A DNA stretch of 64,000 bases from Brevibacterium moorei (GTDB taxonomy: Bacteria; Actinomycetota; Actinomycetes; Actinomycetales; Brevibacteriaceae), in contig NZ_JANIJX010000015.1 in the NCBI RefSeq assembly GCF_024580735.1, forward strand, positions 38,293-102,292. Direction: 5' to 3'. Positions 1-9,011 of this stretch are shown here, one piece after another (the stretch's first letter is position 1; the number at the start of each line of letters is the position of its first letter). Under the pieces are notes generated by a model that was given only the letters and a program-made list of their open reading frames with translations, was not told the origin of the DNA and ran no database searches. A program made the translations under genes and the position numbers.

Positions 1-1
1 C

Positions 2-1483
2 GTTTGGGTATGGAGTAACGGGGAGATCGAGGCACGCATATCAGGGAAGTCAATACCCTTAACGTTTACATGGCCCACTTCAGGATATTTAACATTACGC
101 CGAGGAGAAATCGAGAAGTATCGAGCTAAATCAAGTCTACCCACCAGGAAAACACCCTCTCGTAAAACTTTCAAATTTTTCGATGGCGATGCAGAACGTC
201 TTGCAAACCTCCGTATTTTCAAAAACCTGTTCTCACGCGCCTGGGTTCTCATGGACCGGGGCCCCGATGCCCACGACAACGCCGAGCACCTCTTCACTTA
301 TCTACGAAAGCACCGACGGGACATCAACGCCTGGTTCGTCGTCTCCAAGGACTCGCCAGACTACTCCCGTCTGAAAAAGGCCGGGTACAAACGGGTCATC
401 GCCCACGGCTCACTATTGTGGAAAATACTCTGCCTCAACGCCACCCATATCGTTTCTTCACATGCCAATGGACATGTGTACAACCCATTCCCGCGCACGG
501 GCGGATGGAAGTGGAAGTTCTTCTTCCTCCAACATGGCGTAATTAAGGATGACCTGTCCCGTTGGCTGTCTCCCAAGCCGATCGCGGGCTTTATCACCAC
601 CACACAGGCCGAATACGCTTCGGTTTGCGGCGAAGGGTCCGAGTACAAGTTCTCACCTCACGAGGTAGCGAATACCGGGCTCGCGCGATATGACCGTCTC
701 GTCCGGATCGCCGCACGGCACAATGATCCTAAATCCATCGTAGTCATGCCCACTTGGCGACAGTTCCTAGTGGGGGACGTCGACCCGGCTACTGGTGCTC
801 CCGGCCTGCTTGCCGATTTCGAGCAGTCGGAATATTGCCAGGCTTGGACCACAGTGGTGAATTCAACCACTCTCCAGTCGCTCGCCCGTGCTTTCGGATT
901 ATCCATCACGTTCATGCCCCACCCCAATATCACCCCGTACCTGGACCGGTTCAATATCCCCCAGGACGTTCACATGGCCTCCTATGAAACCGACGACGTC
1001 CAAGAGGTCCTTGCCAACGCGGCCCTAGTCATCACCGATTACTCCTCCATCGCCTTCGACACCGCTATGATCCGCCGACCCGTCGTCTACTATCAGTTCG
1101 ATCGGGAGGTCGTATTCAGAGGAGGCCATACGACACGACCTGGTTACTTCGACTACGATCGGGATGGATTCGGCCCCGTCTGCCGGACCTTCACCGAACT
1201 CGAAGAATCCCTGCCCGCGCTGCTCGATTCCCCCGGTGAGCTCCGGCCGGAATTCGCCGAACGCGTCGAACAGGTTTTCGCACCGGCCGATGGCAAGAAC
1301 TGCGAGCGCACTGTGGCCTTCATCGAATCGCTCGGTAAGAAGCTCACTAGACGTCAGGCACGCACTCCGATTCCTACCCCTCCAGCACCAAAACGCTATC
1401 CCGAGGCTGTTAATCGAACGGGCACACTCACCCCCGTACCATTGACAACGATGACGCAAGCCTCCGCAGAGGCCGCTTCCTAA
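2..1483 (+). CDS. CDP-glycerol glycerophosphotransferase family protein, 5' end outside the window
   Basis: The Glyphos_transf (TagB/TagF) family polymerises or primes glycerol-phosphate teichoic-type polymers from CDP-glycerol at the membrane. The frame is open from base 2, so the ATG at 251 is internal. The family motif MDRGPDAHDNAEHL begins there and is preceded in frame by FSRAWVL, also typical. Later signatures are FLQHGVIKDDLS, the MPHPN segment and ITDYSSIAFD near the C-terminus, which in this family bind the substrate phosphates. The first ~180 bases are clearly more AT-rich than the rest. A Pro/Thr-rich tail of about 45 residues follows the catalytic domain. At least 493 residues are present. 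The exact polymer cannot be told from sequence. Confidence 0.88.
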   Translation, partial: VWVWSNGEIEARISGKSIPLTFTWPTSGYLTLRRGEIEKYRAKSSLPTRKTPSRKTFKFFDGDAERLANLRIFKNLFSRAWVLMDRGPDAHDNAEHLFTYLRKHRRDINAWFVVSKDSPDYSRLKKAGYKRVIAHGSLLWKILCLNATHIVSSHANGHVYNPFPRTGGWKWKFFFLQHGVIKDDLSRWLSPKPIAGFITTTQAEYASVCGEGSEYKFSPHEVANTGLARYDRLVRIAARHNDPKSIVVMPTWRQFLVGDVDPATGAPGLLADFEQSEYCQAWTTVVNSTTLQSLARAFGLSITFMPHPNITPYLDRFNIPQDVHMASYETDDVQEVLANAALVITDYSSIAFDTAMIRRPVVYYQFDREVVFRGGHTTRPGYFDYDRDGFGPVCRTFTELEESLPALLDSPGELRPEFAERVEQVFAPADGKNCERTVAFIESLGKKLTRRQARTPIPTPPAPKRYPEAVNRTGTLTPVPLTTMTQASAEAAS

Positions 1484-1530
1484 ACGGCCAGCGGGGCATG
1501 CGGATTCCCTGACGGCTCCATTCCTGACTC

Positions 1531-1563
1531 GTTCCACCGCTGTTCACTCACCGTTCACCCGCT
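1531..1563 (+). promoter_or_regulatory. PHO box: three 11-bp direct repeats upstream of pstS
   Basis: Three head-to-tail 11-mers are visible: GTTCCACCGCT (1531-1541), GTTCACTCACC (1542-1552) and GTTCACCCGCT (1553-1563). They match the GTTCAC-type direct repeats bound by PhoP in actinomycetes. They sit about 90 bp before the pstS start, so phosphate-starvation activation of pstSCAB is the natural inference. Confidence 0.75.
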
Positions 1564-1650
1564 ATGGGTCTTCGGGCAAACTGCCGCTTCTACCGTGAAG
1601 GCGAAGCGGGCGTTCGGCCCGAAGAACCCTGGTGTGAAAGGTACATCATA

Positions 1651-2763
1651 GTGAAACTCAAGCGCGTCATCCCCGCCGCCGCCATCGTCTCGATCGGCGC
1701 TCTCACGCTGTCCGCCTGTGGCGGTTCGGCCACGGGGGAAACCGGGACCGGTTCCCAGGCGTCGGATTCCGCAAGTGTTTCCGGCACCCTGGTGGGCATC
1801 GGGTCCTCGGCGCAGAAGTCCGCTGTGCAGGCCTGGTCAACCGACTTCAAGTCGGCGAATTCGGGAGCCCAGGTGAACTACTCGCCCGATGGTTCGGGTG
1901 CCGGCGTCAAGCAGTTCCTGGCCGGCACCGCGGACTTCGCAGGTTCCGACGCCTACCTCGAGGACGATCAGGTCGAAGCCGCCAAGAAGGTCTGCGGGCC
2001 CGATGGCGCCATCGAGTTCCCCGTCTACATCTCCCCCATTTCGGTGGCCTTCAACCTCGAGGGGGTGAGCGAACTCAATATGTCCCCATCCCTCATCGCA
2101 CAGATTTTCTCCGGCAAGATCACCACGTGGAACGATCCGGCGATCAAGGCGGAGAACGCCGATGCCAACCTGCCGGACTCCCCCATCACCGCCGTGCACC
2201 GCAAGGACGAATCGGGCACCACGGAGAACTTCACGGACTACCTGAACAAGACCGCCTCCAAGGACTGGCCCGATGAGGGCTCCAAGGAGTTCCCCGGCGC
2301 CTACAAGGGCGAATCCGCGCAGGGCACCGATGGCGTCGTCTCCACGGTGACGAAGACCAAGGGGGCGATCGGCTACGTCGACTCCTCCGCCGTCACCGAC
2401 GATATGGGAACCGCGAAGATCAAGGTCGGCGACACCTATGTGGCCCATTCGGCCGAGGCCGCTGCCAAGGCCGTCGAGGCCTCCGATCAGGTGTCCGGCC
2501 GCGGCGAGAACGACATCGCCATCGACATCAAGCGCGATTCCACCGAGGCGGACACCTACCCGCTGGTCCTGGTGTCCTATCACATCGTCTGCTCGGCCTA
2601 TGCCGACCAGGCCAAGGCCGATCTGGTCAAGTCCTGGGAGAAGTACGTGCTCAGCGATGAGGGGCAGCAGTCGGGTGCGGAGAACGCCAAATCCGCGCCG
2701 CTGTCCCCGGCCGTAGCCGAAAAGGCCGCCAAGGCAGTCGACACGATTAAGGTCAAGGGTTGA
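1651..2763 (+). CDS. pstS: Phosphate ABC transporter substrate-binding lipoprotein PstS
   Basis: High-affinity periplasmic-type phosphate receptor, lipid-anchored outside the membrane. I chose the GTG at 1651: GAAAGG lies 9 nt upstream and the protein then opens with a signal peptide and the lipobox LSAC. The longer ATG frame from 1564 would put an unsuitable leader before the signal peptide. Phosphate-contact segments GIGSSAQKSAV, DGSGAGVKQF and DESGTTENF are present. The 370-residue length is normal for PstS. It is first in pstSCAB, its stop overlaps the pstC start, and it is preceded by the PHO box. Confidence 0.95.
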   Translation: MKLKRVIPAAAIVSIGALTLSACGGSATGETGTGSQASDSASVSGTLVGIGSSAQKSAVQAWSTDFKSANSGAQVNYSPDGSGAGVKQFLAGTADFAGSDAYLEDDQVEAAKKVCGPDGAIEFPVYISPISVAFNLEGVSELNMSPSLIAQIFSGKITTWNDPAIKAENADANLPDSPITAVHRKDESGTTENFTDYLNKTASKDWPDEGSKEFPGAYKGESAQGTDGVVSTVTKTKGAIGYVDSSAVTDDMGTAKIKVGDTYVAHSAEAAAKAVEASDQVSGRGENDIAIDIKRDSTEADTYPLVLVSYHIVCSAYADQAKADLVKSWEKYVLSDEGQQSGAENAKSAPLSPAVAEKAAKAVDTIKVKG

Positions 2764-3719
2764 GCGACACAGTAATCGAGCGCCCGGCCGCATCACGGAC
2801 ACGCGCCGTGGTGCGGCCGGGCGACCGCATTTTCTCCCTCCTGTCGCTGGCGGCTGGCATCCTGATCCTGGCCATCCTGGCCGGTGTGGCGCTGTTCCTG
2901 TTGTTGCAGTCGACCGATGTCATCAGGGCCTCGGCCTCGGAGCCCGGTTCGATCTCCGGCGGGCACGGGTTCATTGCCTATGTGCTGCCGCTGATCGCGG
3001 GCACGCTCATCAGCGCGCTCATCGCGCTGCTGGTCGCCACTCCCTTCGCCCTGGGCATCGCACTGTTCACCACGCACATCGCACCACGCCGTTTCGCCTC
3101 CAGCCTGGGCTATGTCATCGACCTGCTGGCGGCCATTCCCTCGGTGGTCTACGGACTGTGGGGCCTGTCCATCTCCGGACACCTCACGGGCCTCTACGCC
3201 TGGCTGGCGACCTGGCTGGGCTGGATCCCGATCTTCGCCCCCGATGCGGGCGGCGGAGTGTCCCAGACCGGCAATACCATCCTCACCGCCTCCCTGGTGC
3301 TGTCCATCATGGTGCTGCCGATCATCACCTCCCTGTCGCGCGAGGTCTTCCTGCAGACGCCCCGGCTGCAGGAGGAGGCGGCCCTGGCCCTGGGCGCGAC
3401 CCGCTGGGAGATGATCCGTATGGCCGTGCTGCCCTTCGGCACCTCGGGCATCGTCTCGGCCATCATGCTGGGACTGGGCCGGGCCCTGGGCGAGACCATG
3501 GCGGTTGCCATGGTCCTGTCCTCGGGCGGACTGACCCTGTCCCTACTGGTATCCGGCAACCAGACGATCGCCGCGGAGATCGCACAGAACTTCCCAGAGG
3601 CCTCGGGACTGCGGCTCTCGGAACTCATCTCCATCGGCCTGGTGCTCTTCGCGATCACCCTGATCGTGAACATGGCGGCCCGCTGGATCGTCACCCGCAC
3701 GACCATCAAGGAGGGCTGA
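2760..3719 (+). CDS. pstC: Phosphate ABC transporter permease PstC
   Basis: Inner permease subunit of the PstSCAB phosphate importer, 319 residues with about six membrane helices. It starts at a TTG that overlaps the pstS stop by four bases (TTGA), implying translational coupling. The binding-protein-dependent transport signature EEAALALGATRWEMIRMAVLP (about residues 205-225) is the coupling helix that contacts PstB. It is followed two bases later by pstA. The N-terminal ~25 residues are polar and cytoplasmic. Confidence 0.94.
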   Translation: MSDTVIERPAASRTRAVVRPGDRIFSLLSLAAGILILAILAGVALFLLLQSTDVIRASASEPGSISGGHGFIAYVLPLIAGTLISALIALLVATPFALGIALFTTHIAPRRFASSLGYVIDLLAAIPSVVYGLWGLSISGHLTGLYAWLATWLGWIPIFAPDAGGGVSQTGNTILTASLVLSIMVLPIITSLSREVFLQTPRLQEEAALALGATRWEMIRMAVLPFGTSGIVSAIMLGLGRALGETMAVAMVLSSGGLTLSLLVSGNQTIAAEIAQNFPEASGLRLSELISIGLVLFAITLIVNMAARWIVTRTTIKEG

Positions 3720-3720
3720 T

Positions 3721-4653
3721 ATGAACCGCCGCAAAGTGACCGACCGGGTCATGACGACACTCATCGTGGCCTCCTTCGTCATCGCCTGCATCCCGCTGCT
3801 GGCCCTGCTGTGGATGGCCGTCAGCCGTGGACTGCCCGTGCTGCTGGAGAACTCCACGGTGCTCACCCGGACCATGGACGGGATGAAGGGGGTATTCGAC
3901 CGCGAATTCGTCGCCGGCGACGGACCCCTGATGGGCGGGTTCTACCATGCGATCGTCGGCACCGTCCTCATCACGTTGGTCGCGGCCATCATCTCGATCC
4001 CGATCGGCGTGCTCGCAGCCATCTACCTGGTCGAGTACGCGGGGAAGAACCGGCTGGGCCGGGCGATCACCTTCTTCGTCGACGTGATGACCGGCATTCC
4101 GTCGATCGTCGCCGGCCTGTTCGCCTTCGCCCTGTTCTCGACGGTCATCGGCATCGTGGCGCCCTCCCAGCTGACCAATGCCAAATCCGGGCTGGCCGCG
4201 GCCGTCGCCCTGTCCGTGCTGATGATCCCTCTGGTCGTGCGCTCGACGGAGGAGATCCTGCGCCTGGTCCCCCACGACCTGCGCGAGGCCACATACGCCC
4301 TGGGCGTGCCGAAGTGGAAGACGATCATGAAGATCGTCCTGCCCACCGCGATCAGCGGCATCCTGTCGGGGATCACGATCGCGATCTCCCGGGTGATCGG
4401 CGAAACCGCGCCCATCATGGTCACCGCCGGGTTCGCCGCCGGAATGAACTGGAACGTGTTCTCCGGCTGGATGACCACCCTGCCGACCTTCATCTACGAT
4501 GCGCAGATGCGCCCCACCGCGCCCGGGTCCGACGCCATCGCCAGCTATGATCGCGCCTGGGCAGCGGCCCTGGTGCTCATCGTGCTGGTCATGGTGCTCA
4601 ACCTGGCCGCCCGAATCATCGCCCACCGGCTGGCCCCCAAGGCCTCCCGCTAG
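3721..4653 (+). CDS. pstA: Phosphate ABC transporter permease PstA
   Basis: Second permease of the PstSCAB importer, 310 residues, six predicted helices. The EAA-type loop [20 protein letters not shown] (about residues 184-203) docks on PstB. The residues GETAPIM after it are typical of PstA. The ATG follows the pstC stop by one base. A short gap of 20 bp with GAAAGG leads into pstB. Confidence 0.94.
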   Translation: MNRRKVTDRVMTTLIVASFVIACIPLLALLWMAVSRGLPVLLENSTVLTRTMDGMKGVFDREFVAGDGPLMGGFYHAIVGTVLITLVAAIISIPIGVLAAIYLVEYAGKNRLGRAITFFVDVMTGIPSIVAGLFAFALFSTVIGIVAPSQLTNAKSGLAAAVALSVLMIPLVVRSTEEILRLVPHDLREATYALGVPKWKTIMKIVLPTAISGILSGITIAISRVIGETAPIMVTAGFAAGMNWNVFSGWMTTLPTFIYDAQMRPTAPGSDAIASYDRAWAAALVLIVLVMVLNLAARIIAHRLAPKASR

Positions 4654-4673
4654 GCACACGAAAGGCACAACGC

Positions 4674-5453
4674 ATGTCCAAACAGATCGACATCGACGAC
4701 TTGAACATCTTCTACGGCGATTTCCGTGCCGTCGAGGGCGTGTCGATGAGCATCCGCCCGCGCACCGTCACGGCCTTCATCGGCCCTTCGGGCTGTGGCA
4801 AGTCCACTGTGCTGCGCACGCTGAACCGGATGCACGAGGTGATCCCCGGAGCCCGAGTCGAGGGCCGCGTCAGGATGGACGGCCAGGACATCTACGCCGG
4901 CGGGGTCGACCCCGTCGACGTGCGCCGCGAGGTGGGGATGGTGTTCCAGCGCGCCAACCCCTTCCCCACCATGTCCATCAAGGAGAACGTGCTGGCCGGG
5001 GTGCGACTGAACAACTCGAAGATCAGCCGGGCCGACGCCGACGAGCTGGCCGAATCGGCCCTGCGCGGGGCGAATCTGTGGGGTGAGGTCAAGGACCGCC
5101 TCGACCTGCCGGGCTCCGGCCTGTCCGGTGGCCAGCAGCAGCGTCTGTGCATTGCCAGGGCGATCGCGGTGCGCCCCTCGGTGCTGCTGATGGACGAGCC
5201 GTGTTCGGCCCTGGACCCGATCTCCACCCTGGCGATCGAGGACCTGATCAACGAGCTCAAAGAGGACTTCACCGTCGTCATCGTCACGCACAATATGCAG
5301 CAGGCGGCGCGGGTGTCGCAGAAGACCGCGTTCTTCAACATCGCTGGCACCGGCAAGCCCGGCCACCTCATCGAGTTCAACGACACCGAGACGATCTTCT
5401 CCAACCCGGAGCGGGAGGAGACGCAGAACTACATCTCCGGCCGGTTCGGCTGA
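4674..5453 (+). CDS. pstB: Phosphate ABC transporter ATP-binding protein PstB
   Basis: ATPase that powers phosphate import, 259 residues. Walker A is GPSGCGKST (about residues 37-45), the ABC signature is LSGGQQQR and Walker B is [12 protein letters not shown], followed by the switch histidine in VIVTHNMQQ. The start ATG has GAAAGG about 6 nt upstream. It is last in the pst operon. No clear hairpin separates it from the convergent pit gene 25 bp downstream, so the two transcripts may overlap. Confidence 0.96.
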   Translation: MSKQIDIDDLNIFYGDFRAVEGVSMSIRPRTVTAFIGPSGCGKSTVLRTLNRMHEVIPGARVEGRVRMDGQDIYAGGVDPVDVRREVGMVFQRANPFPTMSIKENVLAGVRLNNSKISRADADELAESALRGANLWGEVKDRLDLPGSGLSGGQQQRLCIARAIAVRPSVLLMDEPCSALDPISTLAIEDLINELKEDFTVVIVTHNMQQAARVSQKTAFFNIAGTGKPGHLIEFNDTETIFSNPEREETQNYISGRFG

Positions 5454-5478
5454 GCCCCGCTCCCGCTCTCCGCAGGAC

Positions 5479-6486
5479 TCAGACCAGGCCGGACAGCGGC
5501 CAGGCCAGCAGGCAGCCCAGCCCGGCCGCGACCACCAGGGTCAACAGCCAGGTGCTCCCCACCTTCAGGGCCAGCTCCAGGTGGACGCGGTTGGGCCGGG
5601 CCCCGATCTGGGTGCCCAGATTGGCCCCGACCACCGACCAGGCGGTGGAGAACGGGGCCCGGAAGACGAAGGTCGACACGTAGAGCACGGCGGAGGCGAC
5701 CAGCCCGGCCACCGCACCGCGCACCGGTTCCAGCGAAACCATCCGCATACTCACCGTGCGCGCCACCCGCCAGCCGCCGGTGGCGGTGCCCAGGCCCAGT
5801 GCACAGGCCACGGCCAGCAGCAGCCACAGCGGCCGCTGGGCTCCGAGCCCGGCACCGCCGGGCAGGGCGTGGACCGCGCCCCAGGCGAAGAACAGCACCG
5901 CGCCGATCTTCTGCGCATCCTGCACCCCGTGGACCAGGGACAGCAGGGCCACCCCAACGCTCGAGGCCATGCGGAACACGCGCAGCAGGGGTTTGGCCGG
6001 CCGTGCCCGGACCACCTGCAGTACCACCCGGGTGACAAGCAGGGAACACAGCCAGGCGATGACGGGCGCCAGCAGCAGGGGCAGCCCGACCGCCAGAAGG
6101 GATGCGCGGTCGGGCCCGGTGAATCCGAAGATCACGGCCGCGCCGGCCAGCCCGCCGAACAGGCAATGGGTGGAACTCACCGGCACCGCCATCAGGTACG
6201 TTGCGACGTTGATCAGCAGCGCCGCCGACAGGCCCGCCAGCATCGTCAGCAGGATCGTGCGCGGGTCCTCGCTGAAGTGCAGCAGGGCGTCGGTCACGGC
6301 ATCGGCGATCCCCTGGCCCAACAGGGCGCCCACCACGGTGAAACCGGTGGCCAGGGTGACTGCGGGGCCGGGTCGCAGAGCACGGGTGGCCACGGCGTTG
6401 CCGACCACCACTCCCATATCGTGGAAACCGTTGGCGAAGGCGAAGACCAGGCCCAGAACGAGGACCCCGGTGAGAAGTTCGATCAC
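5479..6486 (-). CDS. pit: Inorganic phosphate transporter, PiT family
   Basis: Low-affinity phosphate/metal symporter of 335 residues with about ten hydrophobic segments and the two inverted PHO4 repeats. The second repeat keeps the family motif as LVHGVQDAQKIGA. The first, NGFHDMGVVVGNAVATRAL, carries extra GVVVG-like residues compared with the usual NGFHDxANAVAT, which may alter the ion site. The start is a GTG 10 bp after the stop of the DUF47 gene, a pairing seen in many bacteria. It converges on pstSCAB, giving two phosphate uptake systems side by side. Confidence 0.88.
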   Translation of the reverse strand: MIELLTGVLVLGLVFAFANGFHDMGVVVGNAVATRALRPGPAVTLATGFTVVGALLGQGIADAVTDALLHFSEDPRTILLTMLAGLSAALLINVATYLMAVPVSSTHCLFGGLAGAAVIFGFTGPDRASLLAVGLPLLLAPVIAWLCSLLVTRVVLQVVRARPAKPLLRVFRMASSVGVALLSLVHGVQDAQKIGAVLFFAWGAVHALPGGAGLGAQRPLWLLLAVACALGLGTATGGWRVARTVSMRMVSLEPVRGAVAGLVASAVLYVSTFVFRAPFSTAWSVVGANLGTQIGARPNRVHLELALKVGSTWLLTLVVAAGLGCLLAWPLSGLV

Positions 6487-6496
6487 GGGTCGGCGC

Positions 6497-7117
6497 CTAG
6501 GATTCGCGGATGGCGATCTCGGCGACCACCCGGGCGATCGCCTTGCAGCCGCTGGACGCCTGGATGAACGCGTTCGACAGCGACATCGCGGCCGCCAGAT
6601 AGGTCAGGCCCAGGCGTGCCGCCGGCACCGCGTCTGACACCTGCTGTTGCAGGGCGATCGCACGGTTGTGCAGGCTGTTCATCCGGTCGACGTAGTCCCA
6701 TTGATCGACCTTCGCACCCAGCCGCTGGGCCATCCTGATGGTCTGGTCGGCCTGTTGGGAGAGCAACGAGAGCATCTCCAGCACTCCCACGGGCAGATCG
6801 TCGAACGCCGAGGACGTCATGGCGAAACCGACCGCGTCCAGGCGGTGGTTGACGTCGCGGATCGTATCGGAGAGGGCGTAGAGTTCCCTCCGGTCCAATG
6901 GCGGCAGATAGTTCTCCCGCAGCAGGCGCAACATGGCACCGGCGGACTCATCGGCCCGGTCGCTGATCGAGTGCATCCGTTTGACCGCCTGCCGGCGTTC
7001 GGCTGCGGGGATCCCGGAGAGTTCGGCCAACACCAGGTTCGCATCGCGCAGATGTTCGGTCTGGGTGACCAGGAGGGAGAAGAACGCCGAATCGTGGGCA
7101 GAGCGACGAAGTGGCAC
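6497..7117 (-). CDS. DUF47 (PhoU-like) protein, Pit accessory regulator
   Basis: Small helical cytoplasmic protein (206 residues) of the PhoU_div/DUF47 family, which accompanies Pit transporters and is thought to modulate them. The sequence is rich in charged helices with the conserved pattern FSLLVTQTEHL near the start and regularly spaced acidic residues likely to bind metals. The GTG start has AAAGAGGA just upstream. It is the first gene of a two-gene operon with pit. Confidence 0.85.
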   Translation of the reverse strand: MPLRRSAHDSAFFSLLVTQTEHLRDANLVLAELSGIPAAERRQAVKRMHSISDRADESAGAMLRLLRENYLPPLDRRELYALSDTIRDVNHRLDAVGFAMTSSAFDDLPVGVLEMLSLLSQQADQTIRMAQRLGAKVDQWDYVDRMNSLHNRAIALQQQVSDAVPAARLGLTYLAAAMSLSNAFIQASSGCKAIARVVAEIAIRES

Positions 7118-7237
7118 GGTTCCTCTTTCCGTGATGATAGGGATGCCGGACTGAGAGCGCCTCTCGGCGGTAGGCCGCTCGAAGCGGCGATTTTTGGAGC
7201 CCGGGGCTTCAGCAGCCCGACATCCGCGTCCAGCGTA

Positions 7238-7885
7238 TCAGTTCAGGCTTCCGGCCCGGTAATCCCGGGCGGCGCAGGCCAGGTCCTCGGCCAGCCGGAC
7301 GAAATTGCCGAGGCCGGGATCCGGTGTATCCGCCGTCGTGCCGGGGTCCGCTGCGCGCCCGGTCGCGGCCACGGACACGAAGGCCGAGGCACGGGCCAGC
7401 GCATCGGCGAAGTCGCCCAGGAAGGCCCCGGTGAGGATTTCGTCGGCGGTCCGCGCGACCTCGGCGGGTCCCGGTGGTTCCTGCACTCCGGCGACGACCT
7501 GGGCCGCGGTCAACCGCCTGGCACCGGGGTCGGCGGTATGCCCCAGACCGTTCGTATACCACTGTGCGGCTTGTCTCCCGTGGCCCTGGATCCAGGCGCG
7601 CAGTGCGTACAGACGGAACAGCGCGCCGGGCAGGCTGACCGGCGGACACGAGGCCCACATCCGGGTGACGGTGTCCATTCCGAATTCCTCGGCCAGGGTG
7701 ACGAAACGGCGGGCGGATGCGGCATTGCGCGGCAGGTCCGGGCCCGTCACCAGGAGGGATGCGAGCTCATGGGCGAGTTCCGCGCGGGCCGCGGGGTCCA
7801 GACCGGTGTCCGGCCCGTCCAAGTCGGCACGTTTGACGGGCCGGTGATAGGCCCGGCCCTGGTTCCGGTTCGGGGTTTCACTCAC
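7238..7885 (-). CDS. Conserved actinobacterial hypothetical protein
   Basis: I do not recognise a named family. From the GTG at 7885 the product is 215 residues, soluble and alpha-helical, with a conserved-looking core GALFRLYALRAWIQ and an Ala-rich C-terminal half. I prefer this start because TACGAT lies 6 nt before it, the leaderless pattern used by many genes here. The two ATGs at 7912 and 7909 have a ribosome site too close to be useful. It is transcribed divergently from the membrane protein at 7974. Confidence 0.6.
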   Translation of the reverse strand: MSETPNRNQGRAYHRPVKRADLDGPDTGLDPAARAELAHELASLLVTGPDLPRNAASARRFVTLAEEFGMDTVTRMWASCPPVSLPGALFRLYALRAWIQGHGRQAAQWYTNGLGHTADPGARRLTAAQVVAGVQEPPGPAEVARTADEILTGAFLGDFADALARASAFVSVAATGRAADPGTTADTPDPGLGNFVRLAEDLACAARDYRAGSLN

Positions 7886-7973
7886 CCGCACATCGTACCC
7901 GGCTCCCATCATCCTTTCGGCCGGCGATGACAGGATGGGGCTCTGCACCATCCGCCGGCGAAAGGAATCTCAC

Positions 7974-8990
7974 GTGGCGAATTCGATGAAGGCCCTCCCC
8001 CGGGCGGCGCGCCTGCCATTGGCATCGCGCATCCTGGGCAAGGCGGTATCGGTCCAGCGGCCGGTCGTCCTGGCCTATCTGCGCGCAGTCCGCAGGGCCC
8101 ACCCGGATGTCGGACCGGACCGGATCGCCCGGATCGTGACAAATCATTACCTGTGGGCGACCACGGGCAGCGGTGCAGCTGTGGGTGCGGGCGCTGTGGT
8201 CCCGGGCATCGGCACTGCCGTCGGCCTGGGCCTGGCGACCGCGGAGACCGGCGCCTTCCTCGAGCTCACGGCGCTCTACGCGCAGTCCCTGGCGGAGCTC
8301 TCCGGGGTCGAGGTCGCCGACGAGCAGCGGGCCAATGCGCTGGTGCTGGGTGTGGTGTTGGGCTCCTCGGGGCAGAAGGTGATCCGGCAGTTCGCCCAGC
8401 GCGCCGCGGGCGCCAGAGGTGCGTCCAGGGCCAGGGGCGCCGGCGCTTCCGGTGCGGGTGCGCGCCCGAGCGCCGCACAGAACGCCCTGGACATGATGGA
8501 GCGCGATCAGAACGACAGCTGGATGTCGTTGGTCGCCGGAACCCTGCCGCAGACCGCGGTCAATGCACTGGCGAAGAAGCTCAAGCAGATGCTGGTGAAG
8601 AAGTACGCTGCCGGCACCGTCGGTTCGGTGCTGGGCACCGCTCTGCCCTTCGGCGTCGGCGCCCTGGTCGGCGGGTCCGTCAACCACTCGATGGCCCGCC
8701 GGGTCGCTTCGAACGCACGGATCACCTTCGGCACCTTCCCGGAGGACTTCACCCCCGGGACCGACCCGCGCAGATCATCGCAGAAGGCGGATGCGGACCT
8801 GTTGGGCGGGTTGCGCCGGGCCCTGGGCGCCGGCCGGGCCAAGCGCGGGGCCGAAGCCCCTGCTCCCGATGCGCACACCCCGGAGATCGCCGAGGTCGTC
8901 GTCGCGGACGAACCCGACGACGGCCGGCCGCGCACGCACCGGAGCCCGGGCGGCAGGCGCGGGCGCCGGCGGCCGGATATCCGGCTGTAA
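7974..8990 (+). CDS. Hypothetical membrane-associated protein, EcsC-like
   Basis: Protein of 338 residues. A glycine-rich hydrophobic stretch (GAGAVVPGIGTAVGLGLAT, about residues 63-81) and another near 222-240 (LGTALPFGVGALVGG) resemble the short amphipathic or membrane segments of EcsC-type proteins, but this match is tentative. The C-terminal ~80 residues are Arg/Ala/Pro-rich and probably disordered. The GTG start is supported by AAAGGA 7 nt upstream. Function unknown. It is divergent from the hypothetical at 7238 and convergent with the SDR gene. Confidence 0.6.
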   Translation: MANSMKALPRAARLPLASRILGKAVSVQRPVVLAYLRAVRRAHPDVGPDRIARIVTNHYLWATTGSGAAVGAGAVVPGIGTAVGLGLATAETGAFLELTALYAQSLAELSGVEVADEQRANALVLGVVLGSSGQKVIRQFAQRAAGARGASRARGAGASGAGARPSAAQNALDMMERDQNDSWMSLVAGTLPQTAVNALAKKLKQMLVKKYAAGTVGSVLGTALPFGVGALVGGSVNHSMARRVASNARITFGTFPEDFTPGTDPRRSSQKADADLLGGLRRALGAGRAKRGAEAPAPDAHTPEIAEVVVADEPDDGRPRTHRSPGGRRGRRRPDIRL

Positions 8991-9011
8991 GCCGGTGCTG
9001 CCCGGGCGGTC

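Noticed and set aside
1837..2802. 321-codon minus-strand frame opposite pstS
   Set aside because: Repetitive Gly/Leu/Asp composition typical of antisense frames in GC-rich genes; pstS is certain.
3706..4668. 320-codon minus-strand frame opposite pstA
   Set aside because: Composition dominated by Asp, Gly, His and Arg with no motif; the opposite gene is a clear permease.
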